A stretch of DNA of 64,000 nt. It comes from Novosphingobium sp. RL4 (lineage in GTDB: Bacteria > Pseudomonadota > Alphaproteobacteria > Sphingomonadales > Sphingomonadaceae). Numbering within the stretch: position 1 is the first letter of the stretch; each line of letters begins with the position of its first letter. Below the pieces are notes generated by a model. The model was given only the letters and a program-made list of their open reading frames with translations, did no database searches and had not been told where the DNA came from. Location of the stretch: positions 3,518,501 through 3,582,500 of the forward strand of contig NZ_CP141944.1 of assembly GCF_035658495.1 (NCBI RefSeq), given 5' to 3'. Both the position numbers and the translations under genes were made by a program. This document shows positions 26,385 to 36,477 of the stretch, in pieces.

Positions 26385-27935
26385 GTGAAGCCCGTGCGAT
26401 ACGCTTATGGACTGACCACAGCGCTCCTGCTGGGAGGCGCCACCGCCACGCTGGTGACCGGCTATCCCGCAGGGGCCCAGGTTGCCCAGAACGAAGCCAG
26501 CCAGATGGCCAACGTGGTGCCCCGCGCCGGCGCGCCCAGCGGCTTTGCGGACCTGACCGAGCAGCTTCAGCCTGCGGTAGTCAACATCTCGACGCGCCAG
26601 CGCGTCCAGGTGCAGGGCGGCGGCAATCCCTTCGCCGGAACCCCGTTCGAGGGTCTGTTCGGCGGCGGCGGCGGTGGCGGCGCCAGCCCGCAAACCCGCG
26701 AAGCCCAGTCGCTCGGCTCGGGCTTCATCGTCTCGGCCGACGGCTATGTGGTGACGAACAACCACGTCATCACCGCGGAAGGCAAGGGTCAGGTCGAATC
26801 GATCACCGTGACCATGCCGGACGGCACCGAGTATCCCGCCAAGCTGATCGGCAAGGACGCCGCATCCGATCTCGCGGTGCTCAAGATCACTTCCAGCAAG
26901 CCGCTGCCCTACGTGAAGTTCGGCGACAGCTCGAAGGCCCGCGTGGGTGACTGGATCATCGCCATCGGCAATCCGTTCGGCCTTGGCGGAACGGTGACGG
27001 CGGGCATCATCTCGGCCGTCTACCGCAACACCGGCTCGGGCTCGGGCGCCTATGATCGCTACCTCCAGACCGACGCGGCGATCAACCGCGGCAACTCGGG
27101 CGGGCCGATGTTCGACATGAACGGCCAGGTCATCGGCATCAACAACGCGATCTTCTCGCCCACTGGCGGCAGCGTCGGCATCGGCTTCGCGATTCCCGCC
27201 GAAACCGCCGCTCCCATCGTGCAGAAGCTGATGAAGGGCCAGGCGATCGAGCGCGGCTACCTTGGCGTGACCATCCAGGCCCTCAACGAGGATCTTGCCG
27301 ATTCGATGGGCCTCGAACACAACAAGGGCGAATTCATCCAGGCCGTCGTGCCGGACGGTGCCGCGGCCAAGGCCGGAATCCAGGCGGGCGACGTCGTGGT
27401 GAAGGTTGACGGCAAGGAAGTGACGCGCGACCAGAACCTCTCGTTCCTCGTCGCCAACACCGCGCCGGGAACGCGCATCCCGATCGAGCTGATCCGCAAC
27501 GGCCGCCGCATGACGCTGACCGCCACGGTCGACAAGCGCCCGAGCGAGGACGAACTCCAGCAGACCTTCGATCCCAGCACCGATCAGGACAGCGATCCGT
27601 TCAACAATCCGCCCAAGGAACAGGGCCAGAGCGTTGTCGAAAAGTCGCTGGGTCTCTCGGTAACGCCGCTGACTTCGCAGATCGCGCGGCAGCTCGGGGC
27701 CTCGGAAGGCACCAAGGGCCTCGTCATCGTCGCCGTCGATCCGAGCTCGGATGCCGGCCAGAAGGGCTTTGCCCGCGGGTTCATCATCCTCTCGGCCAAC
27801 AATGCGCCGGTTTCGACGCAGGCCGACCTCGAAAACGCCATCAAGGCCGCCAAGGCCGATGGCCGCTCGGCGATCCTGCTGCGCGTGCAGCCGCGTGGTC
27901 AGCCCGCCGCCTTCGTGCCGCTGCGCCTGCGCTGA
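26385..27935 (+). CDS. degP: Periplasmic Do-family serine protease (DegP/HtrA-like)
   Basis: 516 residues with a signal peptide (VRYAYGLTTALLLGG..., cut near GAQ). Trypsin-like catalytic triad: His 127 in NNHV, Asp 162 in ASDLAVLK, Ser 238 in GNSGGP. A Gly-rich loop (GGGGGGG) sits in the LA-loop region. Two PDZ domains follow, starting at GYLGVTIQ and at LGLSVTPL. The start is GTG at 26385 with GGAGG upstream. DegP degrades or refolds misfolded envelope proteins. The hflK-hflC-degP order is a conserved envelope quality-control cluster in this group. Confidence 0.95.
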   Translation: MKPVRYAYGLTTALLLGGATATLVTGYPAGAQVAQNEASQMANVVPRAGAPSGFADLTEQLQPAVVNISTRQRVQVQGGGNPFAGTPFEGLFGGGGGGGASPQTREAQSLGSGFIVSADGYVVTNNHVITAEGKGQVESITVTMPDGTEYPAKLIGKDAASDLAVLKITSSKPLPYVKFGDSSKARVGDWIIAIGNPFGLGGTVTAGIISAVYRNTGSGSGAYDRYLQTDAAINRGNSGGPMFDMNGQVIGINNAIFSPTGGSVGIGFAIPAETAAPIVQKLMKGQAIERGYLGVTIQALNEDLADSMGLEHNKGEFIQAVVPDGAAAKAGIQAGDVVVKVDGKEVTRDQNLSFLVANTAPGTRIPIELIRNGRRMTLTATVDKRPSEDELQQTFDPSTDQDSDPFNNPPKEQGQSVVEKSLGLSVTPLTSQIARQLGASEGTKGLVIVAVDPSSDAGQKGFARGFIILSANNAPVSTQADLENAIKAAKADGRSAILLRVQPRGQPAAFVPLRLR

Positions 27936-27958
27936 GGCTTAGGGGCTTCGACAAAAAA

Positions 27959-27988
27959 GGCCCGCCGGAGCGATCCGGCGGGCCTTTT
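27959..27988 (+). terminator. Intrinsic terminator after degP
   Basis: A perfect 10-bp stem GGCCCGCCGG / CCGGCGGGCC with a 6-base loop is followed by TTTT. An A-run precedes it, so it can also act for the convergent marC gene. Confidence 0.93.
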
Positions 27989-28019
27989 CATTGCCTGCTC
28001 ATGGCTTGCTGCGGGAAGG

Positions 28020-28655
28020 TCAGTTCAGCAGCACGGCCTTGACGCCGTCGATCACGTATTGCGCCGCGAGCGCCGCCAGCAACACGCCGAGAAGCCGCGT
28101 GATAACCGCCTCCACCTTGTCGCCCAGAATGCGCATCAGCGGGCCGGCAGCCGCCAGCGCGGCAAAGCTCAGCACCATGACCGCGACCATCGCCGCGAGG
28201 ATCGCCATGGTCTGCTCCGCGCCGTGCGCGCGCGAGGTGAGCAGCATGATCGTCGCGATCGAGCCCGGCCCCGCCAGCATCGGCATGGCCATGGGGAACA
28301 CCGAAACATCGTCCACCTCGGGCGTTTCGGCATTATGGGCGATGATCTTCTCCGCCCGCTCCTCGCGGCGCTGGGTGCGCTTCTCGAACACCATGTCGAT
28401 GGCGATCATGAACAGCATGATGCCGCCCGCGATGCGGAAGGCATTCAGTTCGATATGCAGCGCCCCCAGAAGCCGCGCGCCGAAAAGCGCGAAGACCACC
28501 AGAATGGCGGTCGCGATCACGCAGGCACGCGCGGCCATGGAGATCGCCTGAGACCGGCTGGCATCGGCCGAGAGCCCGGCATAGATCGGTGCGCAGCCCG
28601 GCGGATCGATCACCACGAAGAGCGTGACGAAAGCACTCAGGAAAAGCTCGTACAT
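28020..28655 (-). CDS. marC: MarC family integral membrane protein
   Basis: 211 residues with six hydrophobic helices. Typical UPF0056/MarC elements are FVTLFVVIDPPGCAPIYAGL near the start, FRIAGGIMLFMIAIDMVF, and the second half-repeat FPMAMPMLAGPGSIATIMLL. The loop between the halves is long and charged (EKRTQRREERAEKI). The function is unknown; the family was once linked wrongly to multiple antibiotic resistance. It is the last gene of a minus-strand run that starts with argB or yggT. Confidence 0.93.
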   Translation of the reverse strand: MYELFLSAFVTLFVVIDPPGCAPIYAGLSADASRSQAISMAARACVIATAILVVFALFGARLLGALHIELNAFRIAGGIMLFMIAIDMVFEKRTQRREERAEKIIAHNAETPEVDDVSVFPMAMPMLAGPGSIATIMLLTSRAHGAEQTMAILAAMVAVMVLSFAALAAAGPLMRILGDKVEAVITRLLGVLLAALAAQYVIDGVKAVLLN

Positions 28656-28660
28656 GCCGG

Positions 28661-29383
28661 TTATTGTCCCTTCGGGGCCGCTACATCGCTGCGCAGAACT
28701 TCGGCCATGCCCCCATTCTTCATCAGCGAGACGACCAGCGAGCGCGAATGGTCGGCGTTCACGTGATAGCTCCAGGTCAAAGTGCCGTCCTTCGAACGCC
28801 CCTTGCCATCCATGCCCGGCGCCGCCTTGGCCGAATCCCGCTCGACCAGCAGCTCATCGCCGGGCGAGGCGCCGTTCCCGCCCCGCGCGCAGTCCGCCAC
28901 GGAGGCAGACAGCATCTCCGGCTCCTGCATCGGCTGGGCGAGCGTATCGCCCTGGTCGAGCACCCAGCGAAAATCGCCCTTCTTGCGCTGCTGCCAGATC
29001 GTGGTGAAATAGCCGACCGAACCGTCTGCCTGCTGCCAGGCACCCCTGGTCACGCCCATCGTACCATCGCAGCTCATCCAGACCTGGTGAGCCTGCCACT
29101 GCACGGCGGCGGCCGGTTCCTTTCGGCCGCTCAGCCATTCTTTGGCGCGAACCGGCTGCGGCACGAACATCACTGCCGCGTCATCCGCGAATTCGTCGAA
29201 GGCCTTCCACTGGCCTTTCTCGCGCGCCATGCGCGCGAAGGCGATCTCGGACGCGATCAGTGCGCTGGGATTGGCGGTGCCTACGCCGGGTGCGCGCGGC
29301 GGGCGCCGCTCGGCCACGGCGGGAGCGGCGATCAGCAGAAGCGTCGCGACCCCGCCAAGGGCGCCGAGCAGCGCGCGGTTCAA
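28661..29383 (-). CDS. Secreted protein with NTF2/SnoaL-like region, TTG start
   Basis: 240 residues of uncertain function. A signal peptide ([23 protein letters not shown]) is followed by [20 protein letters not shown] and [13 protein letters not shown], a pattern of DUF4440/SnoaL-like (NTF2-fold) proteins. Later come [23 protein letters not shown] and two lone cysteines (SCDG and DCARG) that may form a disulfide. The TTG at 29383 overlaps the folD stop, so it is translationally coupled to folD. Longer frames run into folD in another frame and are not credible. Confidence 0.7.
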   Translation of the reverse strand: MNRALLGALGGVATLLLIAAPAVAERRPPRAPGVGTANPSALIASEIAFARMAREKGQWKAFDEFADDAAVMFVPQPVRAKEWLSGRKEPAAAVQWQAHQVWMSCDGTMGVTRGAWQQADGSVGYFTTIWQQRKKGDFRWVLDQGDTLAQPMQEPEMLSASVADCARGGNGASPGDELLVERDSAKAAPGMDGKGRSKDGTLTWSYHVNADHSRSLVVSLMKNGGMAEVLRSDVAAPKGQ

Positions 29384-30279
29384 AGCACGCTCTCGTCCAG
29401 CGACAGACCCGCATTGCGATGCGCGGCGACGATCGTGTTGCGCAGCAGGACGGCGATGGTCATGGGGCCGACCCCGCCCGGAACCGGGGTGATAGCGCCC
29501 GCAACTTGCGCGGCCGAGGCGAAGTCCACGTCGCCCACCAGCTTGCTCTTGCCCTCTTCGGCCGCCGGCACGCGATTGATGCCCACGTCGATCACGGTTG
29601 CGCCGGGCTTGAGCCAGTCGCCCTTCACCATCTCGGGGCGGCCGACGGCCGCAATCACGATATCGGCGCCGCGCACGACTTCGGGCAGGTCCCTGGTGCG
29701 GCTGTGCGCCACGGTGACGGTGCAGCTTTCCGCGATGAGGAGCTGCGCCATCGGCTTGCCGACGATGTTCGAACGGCCGATCACCACCGCGTTCAGCCCG
29801 GAAAGCGAGCCCAGCCGGTCCTTGAGCAACATCACGCAGCCCAGCGGCGTGCACGGCACGAAGCCCGGCAGCCCGGTGGCGAGGCGCCCGACGTTGACGA
29901 CATGGAAGCCGTCAACGTCCTTGTCGGGGTTGATCGTGGCGATGACCTTCTGCTCGTTCATATGCGAAGGCAGGGGAAGCTGGACGAGAATGCCGTCCAC
30001 GGCGGGATCGGCATTGAGCTGCTCGACAACCGCCAGCAGATCTTCCTCGGACGTGTCGGCGGGCAGCTTGTGCTCGAAGCTCTCCATGCCGCAGGCCACG
30101 GTCTGCTTGCCCTTGTTGCGGACATAGACCTGGCTTGCCGGGTCTTCGCCCACCAGCACGACCGCGAGGCCTGCCTTGCGGGCGGCCTGCCGTTCGAATG
30201 CCGCGGCGGCAACCGCGATGCGGCTGCGCAGGCCCTCGGCAAACGCCTTGCCGTCGATGATCTGGTTCTCGGTGGTCAT
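29380..30279 (-). CDS. folD: Methylenetetrahydrofolate dehydrogenase / cyclohydrolase
   Basis: 299 residues. The catalytic Tyr 52 and Lys 56 lie in [17 protein letters not shown] and DVDGFH form the folate site, and GRSNIVGKP plus HSRT mark the NADP-binding region. It interconverts methylene- and formyl-tetrahydrofolate in one-carbon metabolism. One base separates its start from the yggT stop, and its stop overlaps the next start. Confidence 0.97.
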   Translation of the reverse strand: MTTENQIIDGKAFAEGLRSRIAVAAAAFERQAARKAGLAVVLVGEDPASQVYVRNKGKQTVACGMESFEHKLPADTSEEDLLAVVEQLNADPAVDGILVQLPLPSHMNEQKVIATINPDKDVDGFHVVNVGRLATGLPGFVPCTPLGCVMLLKDRLGSLSGLNAVVIGRSNIVGKPMAQLLIAESCTVTVAHSRTRDLPEVVRGADIVIAAVGRPEMVKGDWLKPGATVIDVGINRVPAAEEGKSKLVGDVDFASAAQVAGAITPVPGGVGPMTIAVLLRNTIVAAHRNAGLSLDESVL

Positions 30280-30280
30280 G

Positions 30281-30562
30281 TCAGTAGGCCATCGGCTGGA
30301 GGATCATGATGAGCACGTTCAGGCCGATGATCAGCACCATCGGCGAGAAGTCGATCCCGCCCGTATTGGGCATGATCCGCCGGATCGGGCTGAGGATCGG
30401 ATCGAGCAACGCATTGAGCGCCCGCCAGATCGCCTCGACGAACCGGTTATGCAGGTTCACCACGTTGAAGGAGATCAGCAGACCCAGCACGAACTGGACA
30501 AGCACCAGCGTGGTAAGGATCTGTACGAGATAGATAAGGGCGTTGATCACACCGCCGAGCAT
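30281..30562 (-). CDS. YggT family membrane protein
   Basis: 93 residues with two hydrophobic helices. It shows the YggT pattern: N-terminal helix [22 protein letters not shown], central [13 protein letters not shown] [23 protein letters not shown], then a second helix. YggT proteins are small inner-membrane proteins connected with osmotic tolerance or division genes in various bacteria. It lies directly before folD in the same transcription unit. Confidence 0.92.
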   Translation of the reverse strand: MLGGVINALIYLVQILTTLVLVQFVLGLLISFNVVNLHNRFVEAIWRALNALLDPILSPIRRIMPNTGGIDFSPMVLIIGLNVLIMILQPMAY

Positions 30563-30689
30563 GGGCGTGGGGCCTTTCTGAGGAATGAAGCGCCCGCCTG
30601 ATAGCCGAGGCAGGGCAGGCGGGGCAAGCGCGGCCCGCTTTCGAGCAACGCGCGGTTACACACCGTGCGCTCTCAGGTCGTGAGCTGCC

Positions 30690-31247
30690 TTATTGAGGCA
30701 GCGTGGAGGTCCGCTCGATCCGCCAGTTGAGCTGCTGCTGGCTGGCGCCCGGCACATCGTTGACGCGCCGCAGGACAATGGTGCCCCGGCGTGACGGACG
30801 GCCATCGGCAAAGTCGATCACCAGCGGGGCCTCGTAATAGAGCGAACCGGCCGCATTGGCCAAGTCGCCCTTGCCGACCGCGATCTTTGGACCGGCATCG
30901 CCGCCGAATTCCCTCGCCAGTCGCTCCGAGGTCATCTGCGCGTCCAGGGTCCAGGCCTTCACAGCCTCGTCCCATGCACCCATGCGCAGCGCGTTGGTGT
31001 AGTAACGCAGCAGGCGTTCCGGATCGCGCCGTTCGGTGAGCGCGCCCTGATCGAGCGGGCTGGCGACACCGGCACCTGCACTGGCAGCGCCCGTGGCTTC
31101 CGCCGAAGGTCCGTCAGTCGTGACGGCTGCCTCGCTCGCTTCCATCGTCGCGCCATTGCCGGGCTCGGCTGCAGGCTCCTTGTTGCACGCGGCAAGCAGG
31201 AGCGTGATGGCCGAAACGGCACTGGCGAGAACGAGGGTATTACGCAT
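30690..31247 (-). CDS. Putative lipoprotein of unknown function
   Basis: 185 residues with a lipoprotein signal (VLASAVSAITLLLAAC, lipobox LLAAC, Cys 21). A low-complexity Ala/Glu/Gly/Thr linker follows. A folded C-terminal domain contains RDPERLLRYYTNALRMGAWDEA and FGGDAGPKIAVGKGDLANAAGSLYYEAPL. No known family is recognised. It is in the minus-strand run between argB and yggT, 48 bases after argB. Confidence 0.75.
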   Translation of the reverse strand: MRNTLVLASAVSAITLLLAACNKEPAAEPGNGATMEASEAAVTTDGPSAEATGAASAGAGVASPLDQGALTERRDPERLLRYYTNALRMGAWDEAVKAWTLDAQMTSERLAREFGGDAGPKIAVGKGDLANAAGSLYYEAPLVIDFADGRPSRRGTIVLRRVNDVPGASQQQLNWRIERTSTLPQ

Positions 31248-31295
31248 GTGGGTCGAATTGCCTTTCAGCAGGAAAGTTCCCCCGGGCAGTTCGGC

Positions 31296-32195
31296 TTAGC
31301 CGGCGCGGATCAGCGTGCCGGCACCTTCCTGCGTGAATATTTCCAGCAACATGGCATGGGAAACCCGCCCGTCAAGCACCACTGCGGCTTCGCAGCCTGC
31401 TTCTACCGCGTGAATGCAGGTTTCGAGCTTGGGGATCATGCCGCCCGAAATCGTGCCATCCTGCTGGAGCTTCACGATGTCGGAAGGGGTGAGGTCCGTC
31501 AGCAGTTCGCCCTGCTTGTCCAGCACGCCGCGCACGTCGGTCAGCAGGAACAGGCGCGAGGCACCCAGCGCGGCGGCAACGGCGCCGGCCATGGTGTCTG
31601 CGTTGATATTGTAGGTCTGCCCGTCCTCTCCCGGTGCGATCGGCGCGATCACCGGGATCATGCCCGCAGACGAGATCGTCTCGATCACGCCGATATCGAT
31701 CGTCGCAGGCTCGCCCACGAAGCCGAGGTCGACGACGCGCTCGATATTGCTGTCCGGGTCCTTGGCGGTGCGCTGCACCTTGGCGGCGGTGACGAGACCG
31801 CCGTCCTTGCCGGAAATCCCCATGGCCTTGCCGCCCGCCTGCGCGATCCAGCCGACGATTTCCTTGTTGATGACGCCCGACAGCACCATCTCGGCGACTT
31901 GCGCGGTCTGCTTGTCGGTTACGCGCAGCCCGTCGATGAAGCGCGATTCGACGCCCATGGTCTTGAGCATGGCGCCGATCTGCGGACCGCCGCCATGGAC
32001 GACCACCGGATTGATGCCCACGGCCTTGAGCAGGACCACGTCTTCCGCGAAATCTCGCGCCAGTTCGGGATCGCCCATCGCGTGGCCGCCGTATTTTACG
32101 ACGAACGTGCGACCGGCATAACGCTGCAGGTAGGGCAGCGCATCGACGAGCGTCTCGGCCTTCGAGAGCATGGCGGGATCGTGCGGAATCGGCAT
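31296..32195 (-). CDS. argB: Acetylglutamate kinase
   Basis: 299 residues of the amino-acid kinase family. Motifs are [11 protein letters not shown] (phosphate-binding Lys), [11 protein letters not shown], the N-acetylglutamate region [16 protein letters not shown] and [10 protein letters not shown], and [10 protein letters not shown]. It phosphorylates N-acetylglutamate in arginine synthesis. The N-terminal extension before the kinase fold and the length fit the hexameric, arginine-inhibited form. Confidence 0.97.
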   Translation of the reverse strand: MPIPHDPAMLSKAETLVDALPYLQRYAGRTFVVKYGGHAMGDPELARDFAEDVVLLKAVGINPVVVHGGGPQIGAMLKTMGVESRFIDGLRVTDKQTAQVAEMVLSGVINKEIVGWIAQAGGKAMGISGKDGGLVTAAKVQRTAKDPDSNIERVVDLGFVGEPATIDIGVIETISSAGMIPVIAPIAPGEDGQTYNINADTMAGAVAAALGASRLFLLTDVRGVLDKQGELLTDLTPSDIVKLQQDGTISGGMIPKLETCIHAVEAGCEAAVVLDGRVSHAMLLEIFTQEGAGTLIRAG

Positions 32196-32260
32196 GGGCG
32201 CGCTTTAGACCCCTTGCGCAGAATTAAAACCCAGTTTTCGGCCCCTGACGGCCGAATATT

Positions 32261-32938
32261 TCATTCGCCGTCCAGTTTGCGACCGAGCTTCACGAAAAGC
32301 CAGATGAACGGCGGCACCATGATCGTGGAAAGCAGCAGCTTAGAGATGATCTGGCCCTCCATGATGCCCCAGAGCGGCAGCACACCGGCAAACGAGATCG
32401 TGATGAAGATCAGCGTGTCCACCACTTGCGAAAGCAGGCTGGCGATCCATGCGCGCAGCAGCAGCATTCCGCCCTCGCGCCCGGCGGCAAGCCGCGAGAA
32501 CACGGTGACGTTGAGCGTCTGCGACACGCCATAGGAGACAAGACCGGCGAACTGCATCCGCGCGCCCTGACCGAGGAGGCGGGCGAAGGCCTCCTGATCC
32601 TGCCAGAACGGCGCCGGCGGCACGGCGTGGATCACCAGTGTCAGCAGGCTCATCGAAACGATGAGCGGGATGAAGCCGAAGCGCACCAGCCGGTTGGCCA
32701 CGGCGGTTCCGTGCAGTTCGGCCACCGCGCTCGACAGGACGACGAGCAGCAGGAAAGCGAAGATTCCCGACTCGACGGCAAGATTGCCGACGACGGGCCA
32801 CTCGCCCAGCGAGGCGATCTTGATGCCCAGCACGCCCGCCAGCACGACCAGCCCGCCATAGAGCGTCGAGAACACGAACATCGAGCGGGGAATGGCGACG
32901 GCGCGGGATTGCGCGCTTGCAGGGGCTTGCGGTTCCAT
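32261..32938 (-). CDS. Queuosine precursor transporter (YhhQ/VUT family)
   Basis: 225 residues with six membrane helices. It shows family motifs such as FSTLYGGLVVLAGVLGIKI, the central AVAELHG, SYGVSQTLNVTVFSRL, and DTLIFITISFAGVLP. Members import 7-cyano-7-deazaguanine or related precursors for tRNA queuosine. It is divergent from the nucleoside transporter at 33041, so two nucleobase/nucleoside importers share this intergenic region. Confidence 0.9.
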   Translation of the reverse strand: MEPQAPASAQSRAVAIPRSMFVFSTLYGGLVVLAGVLGIKIASLGEWPVVGNLAVESGIFAFLLLVVLSSAVAELHGTAVANRLVRFGFIPLIVSMSLLTLVIHAVPPAPFWQDQEAFARLLGQGARMQFAGLVSYGVSQTLNVTVFSRLAAGREGGMLLLRAWIASLLSQVVDTLIFITISFAGVLPLWGIMEGQIISKLLLSTIMVPPFIWLFVKLGRKLDGE

Positions 32939-33040
32939 GACGATGCTCTAACGGGCGCGAAACAATTGCACTAGCCGTCACGAATGCGCGCCTCTAGGTT
33001 TGCGCACAGATTCAGCACGTTTTTCGGAGAAATGGGGACG

Positions 33041-34378
33041 ATGCACGTCGCCTACAGCCTGCTCGGCATCGTCCTCATCATGGCTGCCGCCTTTCTTCTG
33101 TCCACCAATCGCCGCGCGATCCGCCTGCGCGTGGTGGGAGCGGCATTCGCGCTGCAGGCCGGTCTGGCTGCGCTCGTGCTCTATGTGCCTTTCGGAAAAG
33201 ACCTGCTCGGCGGGGCCGCTTCGGGCGTCGAAAGCCTGCTCGGCTATGCCCATGCCGGTGTCGATTTCCTGTTCGGCCCCCTCGCCAGCCCGGAAATCGG
33301 CGGACACAGCTTCGCGATCTCGGCCCTGCCGGTCATCATCTTCTTCGCCTCGCTGATCTCGATCCTCTATTACCTGAAGATCATGCCGCTGGTGGTCCGC
33401 TGGATCGGCGGCGGGCTGGAAAAGCTCACGGGGATCAGCAAGGTCGAAAGCCTTTGCGCCGCCTCGAACATCTTCGTCGGCCAGAGCGAGGCACCGCTGG
33501 TGATCCGCCCCTACCTCGCCTCGCTCAACCCCTCGCAGCTGTTCTGCGTGATGAGCGTGGGCCTTGCCGGCGTGGCAGGCACGATCCTGGCCGCCTATGC
33601 CTCGATGGGCATCCGCATCGACTATCTCGTCGCCGCTGCCTTCATGTCGGCGCCGGGGGGCATCTTCATGGCCAAGATGATCATGCCCGACCCGCGCCCC
33701 GCCCCGGTCGACCCCGCATCCGGCGAAGTTGAAGTCCACGAGGGCACGCTGCCACCCGCCGGCGCCGCCGCCGCCGCGCTCAACCGCGCCGACGTGACTC
33801 ACCTGCCGGGCGTCCACGTCGACGAACCCGAAGCGGTCGAGCACGACGAGGAAAAGCCCGCCAACATCATCATGGCCGCCTCGCAGGGCGCGCAGACCGG
33901 CGTGAAGCTGGCCGTGGCCGTCGGCGCCATGGTGCTGGCCTTCGTCGCCCTGATCGCGCTCGCCAACGGCATCGTCGGCTGGATCGGCGCGCTGTTCGGT
34001 TTCTCCGGCGTGACCTTCCAGGGCCTGCTGGGCTACCTCTTCGCGCCGATCTTCTACCTGCTCGCCACGCCCGACTGGCATGAGGCGATGCAGGCCGGCA
34101 GCCTGTTCGGCAGCAAGATCGTCCTCAACGAATTCGTCGCCTTCATCGACCTCGGACAGATGTCGGCGCTCAGCCCGCGCACCGTGGCCGTCGTCACTTT
34201 CGCGCTCTGCGGCTTCGCCAACTTCTCCTCGATCGCCATCCAGATGGCGGTGACCGGCGGACTCGCCCCCAACCAGCGCCCGATCATCGCCCGCCTCGGC
34301 GTGCGCGCGCTCTGCGCGGGCAGCCTGTCAAACCTGATGAGCGCCGCGCTGGCCGGCCTGTTCCTCGGGCTGGGCTGA
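33041..34378 (+). CDS. Concentrative nucleoside transporter (NupC family)
   Basis: 445 residues. CNT motifs are visible: LPVIIFFASLISILYYL, GQSEAPLVIRPYL at about 147-159, and the C-terminal VLNEFVAFIDL and CGFANFSSIAIQ. Between helices (about 217-272) is a hydrophilic Pro/Ala/Glu/His-rich insertion with HVDEPEAVEHDEEKP, which I regard as longer than in E. coli NupC. Transport is proton- or sodium-coupled. The ATG at 33041 is preferred, with GGAG and GGGG upstream; 33032 is possible. Its stop is next to that of the convergent esterase. Confidence 0.93.
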   Translation: MHVAYSLLGIVLIMAAAFLLSTNRRAIRLRVVGAAFALQAGLAALVLYVPFGKDLLGGAASGVESLLGYAHAGVDFLFGPLASPEIGGHSFAISALPVIIFFASLISILYYLKIMPLVVRWIGGGLEKLTGISKVESLCAASNIFVGQSEAPLVIRPYLASLNPSQLFCVMSVGLAGVAGTILAAYASMGIRIDYLVAAAFMSAPGGIFMAKMIMPDPRPAPVDPASGEVEVHEGTLPPAGAAAAALNRADVTHLPGVHVDEPEAVEHDEEKPANIIMAASQGAQTGVKLAVAVGAMVLAFVALIALANGIVGWIGALFGFSGVTFQGLLGYLFAPIFYLLATPDWHEAMQAGSLFGSKIVLNEFVAFIDLGQMSALSPRTVAVVTFALCGFANFSSIAIQMAVTGGLAPNQRPIIARLGVRALCAGSLSNLMSAALAGLFLGLG

Positions 34379-34379
34379 T

Positions 34380-35840
34380 CTACTTCCCGAGCCCCGGCTG
34401 CACGTCCCGTCCTTCCCAGGCGGCGTAGCGCGCGGCCAGGGGGTCGGCTTCGATCCGGTCGGCCAGATCGTAGACCCGCAGTTTCCGGCTCGCGCGGTCA
34501 TAGCGCGGCCAGATGTCGCCCGGATCGCCATGGCGCACGAAATGGGCGACATGCGCGCGCATCCGGCGGCCCAGTTCCGCCCGGCGCCCGGCATCCGGCC
34601 CGCCGCGGGCAAGCGCCATCTTGAAGCCCTTGAACGGCCAGAACACCGTCAGGTCCAATCCGTGCGTGGCCCCGGCGATCGGGTGCGCATAGTCGAAACG
34701 ATAGAACCAGGTCGGCTGGGCGGCGGAATGACGCTCGGCGAAATGCCGCGTCGGCATGATGAAAGTCAGGTCCGATCCCAGCGCGATCCGCCCCTTGCGG
34801 TTGCGCGGATAGGCCGCAAGCACGCGGGCGGCATGGGCCTCGCCCAGTTGCTCGCGCAGCAGGGCTTCGAGATCGGGCCACTTCGACGGCAGGATATTGC
34901 CGGGCATGAGATCGAACAGGCGAATCTCGTCCCGCGCGGCGCCCGCAAGCAGCGGCACCGGCGCGGTGGGGGCCGACAGGGTCTCCTCGAAGGAGGCCGG
35001 CAGCACGTCGCCGTCGTACCAGGGCGCCGCCGGAATGGCATTGCTGAGTTGCCCGCTCACGGCAGCCTGCGCGCCGATCAGTTCCGCAAGGTCCATCGTC
35101 CGCAAACGTTCGAGGCTCGACTGGTCCAGCCCGAGAACTGCCGCGAAACGCTGCGCGTCGCGGATCGAACGCGCGCGATCGTGAATGAGGCTCACGGCGC
35201 CCGATTGCATCACCGCGCCGTGGAACAGCCCCCTCGCCCGCGGTGAGACCATCAGCAGCGAGACCGACATCGACCCCGCCGACTGTCCGCAGATCTTAAC
35301 CCGCCCGGGGTCGCCGCCGAACGCCGCAATATTGTCCCGCACCCATTCGAGCGCCGCGATCTGGTCACGCAGGCCGAGGTTCGACGGAATGGCCGGAAGC
35401 CCGAGGGCATCGCCGAAGTTGACGAAACCGAGCACCCCTACGCGGTAATTGATGGTGACGACGACGATGTCACCCTCCTGCGCAAGCCGGGAGGCATCGT
35501 AGGCATTCGAGCCCCCCGCCATGAACGCTCCGCCGTGGATCCACACCATGACGGGCTTCGGCCCGGCCGCGCCGCCATCGGGACGGTAGACGTTGAGGTG
35601 GAGGCAATCCTCGCCGTAGTCCGGGCCTTCCAGCACATCGCGGCGCACCTTGCCGCCGTACTGCTGCGGGCATTGCCGCCCGAAGCGGTTGGCCGGATGC
35701 GCGCCGGACCAGGGCGCGACCGCCTCCGGCTCGCCGAAACGCTCCGCGCGGGCATAAGGTATGCCGAGAAATCGCGTGAATCCGGCCCCTTCGAGGCCGG
35801 AAACCCGCCCCGCGCGCGTCTGGACGATCGTTTCCGTCAT
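34380..35840 (-). CDS. Carboxylesterase type B
   Basis: 486 residues of the alpha/beta hydrolase fold. It has FLGIPYA, EDCLHLNVYRP, the oxyanion loop HGGA at 102-105, and GQSAGS with the nucleophile Ser 187. The candidate His is in ATHGLD near the C-terminus. No signal peptide is present, so it is cytoplasmic. The ATG at 35840 follows GAGAGGACGC; the longer frame to 36005 is not used. The natural ester substrate is unknown. Confidence 0.93.
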   Translation of the reverse strand: MTETIVQTRAGRVSGLEGAGFTRFLGIPYARAERFGEPEAVAPWSGAHPANRFGRQCPQQYGGKVRRDVLEGPDYGEDCLHLNVYRPDGGAAGPKPVMVWIHGGAFMAGGSNAYDASRLAQEGDIVVVTINYRVGVLGFVNFGDALGLPAIPSNLGLRDQIAALEWVRDNIAAFGGDPGRVKICGQSAGSMSVSLLMVSPRARGLFHGAVMQSGAVSLIHDRARSIRDAQRFAAVLGLDQSSLERLRTMDLAELIGAQAAVSGQLSNAIPAAPWYDGDVLPASFEETLSAPTAPVPLLAGAARDEIRLFDLMPGNILPSKWPDLEALLREQLGEAHAARVLAAYPRNRKGRIALGSDLTFIMPTRHFAERHSAAQPTWFYRFDYAHPIAGATHGLDLTVFWPFKGFKMALARGGPDAGRRAELGRRMRAHVAHFVRHGDPGDIWPRYDRASRKLRVYDLADRIEADPLAARYAAWEGRDVQPGLGK

Positions 35841-36058
35841 CGCTTGCGTCCTCTCCCCCGTTTTGCCGCAGCCTAGCTCCCCGGCGGAGCAGCGCCAGCG
35901 CAATTGCAGCCATCCGGCAATCATCGCCCGGGTGTGGGCCCGCGAACCTTTCCCGCGCCGCTGAAATCCCTCCGGAAACGCCCGAGAATCCAATGCTTGC
36001 GCCAAAGTCGCAAAGCGGGCAGCATCAAGGGCCTGGGGTACATCATGGAGAGAAAGCC

Positions 36059-36421
36059 ATGGACGACCTGAACCGCTCGACTACGAATTCGGGATTCGAG
36101 TTCAATCAACCGACGATAATCAGCCTGCTGTATCTCGCGTCCTGCGTTACCGGGATTACCGCCATCGTCGGCGTGGTGCTCGCCTACGTCTGGCGGGGAG
36201 AGCCCAAGGCGGACTGGGAACAGTCCCACTACCAGTACCTCATCAACACCTTCTGGCTGGGCCTGGCGGGAAGCATCCTGGGCATATTGCTGATGATCGT
36301 GCTGATCGGCGTGTTCGTGCTGGCGGCCGTTGGCATATTGGTGATCGTGCGCTGCGTGATGAGCCTGCTCAATGCCCAGAAGCATGCGCCGATGCCCAAT
36401 CCCGGCAGCTGGCTGGTCTGA
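36059..36421 (+). CDS. DUF4870-type membrane protein
   Basis: 120 residues with three or four hydrophobic helices (TIISLLYLASCVTGITAIVGVVLAYV, YLINTFWLGLAGSILGILLMIVLIG, FVLAAVGILVIVRCVMSLL). It ends with the polar APMPNPGSWLV. The order and length fit DUF4870/Tic20-like proteins. A GGAGAGAAAG ribosome site precedes the ATG. The function is unknown. Confidence 0.8.
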   Translation: MDDLNRSTTNSGFEFNQPTIISLLYLASCVTGITAIVGVVLAYVWRGEPKADWEQSHYQYLINTFWLGLAGSILGILLMIVLIGVFVLAAVGILVIVRCVMSLLNAQKHAPMPNPGSWLV

Positions 36422-36477
36422 AGGCACGGGAATTCGGGATCGGGAGCGGAAGCGCCCGGTAACCGGATCATAAGAAC

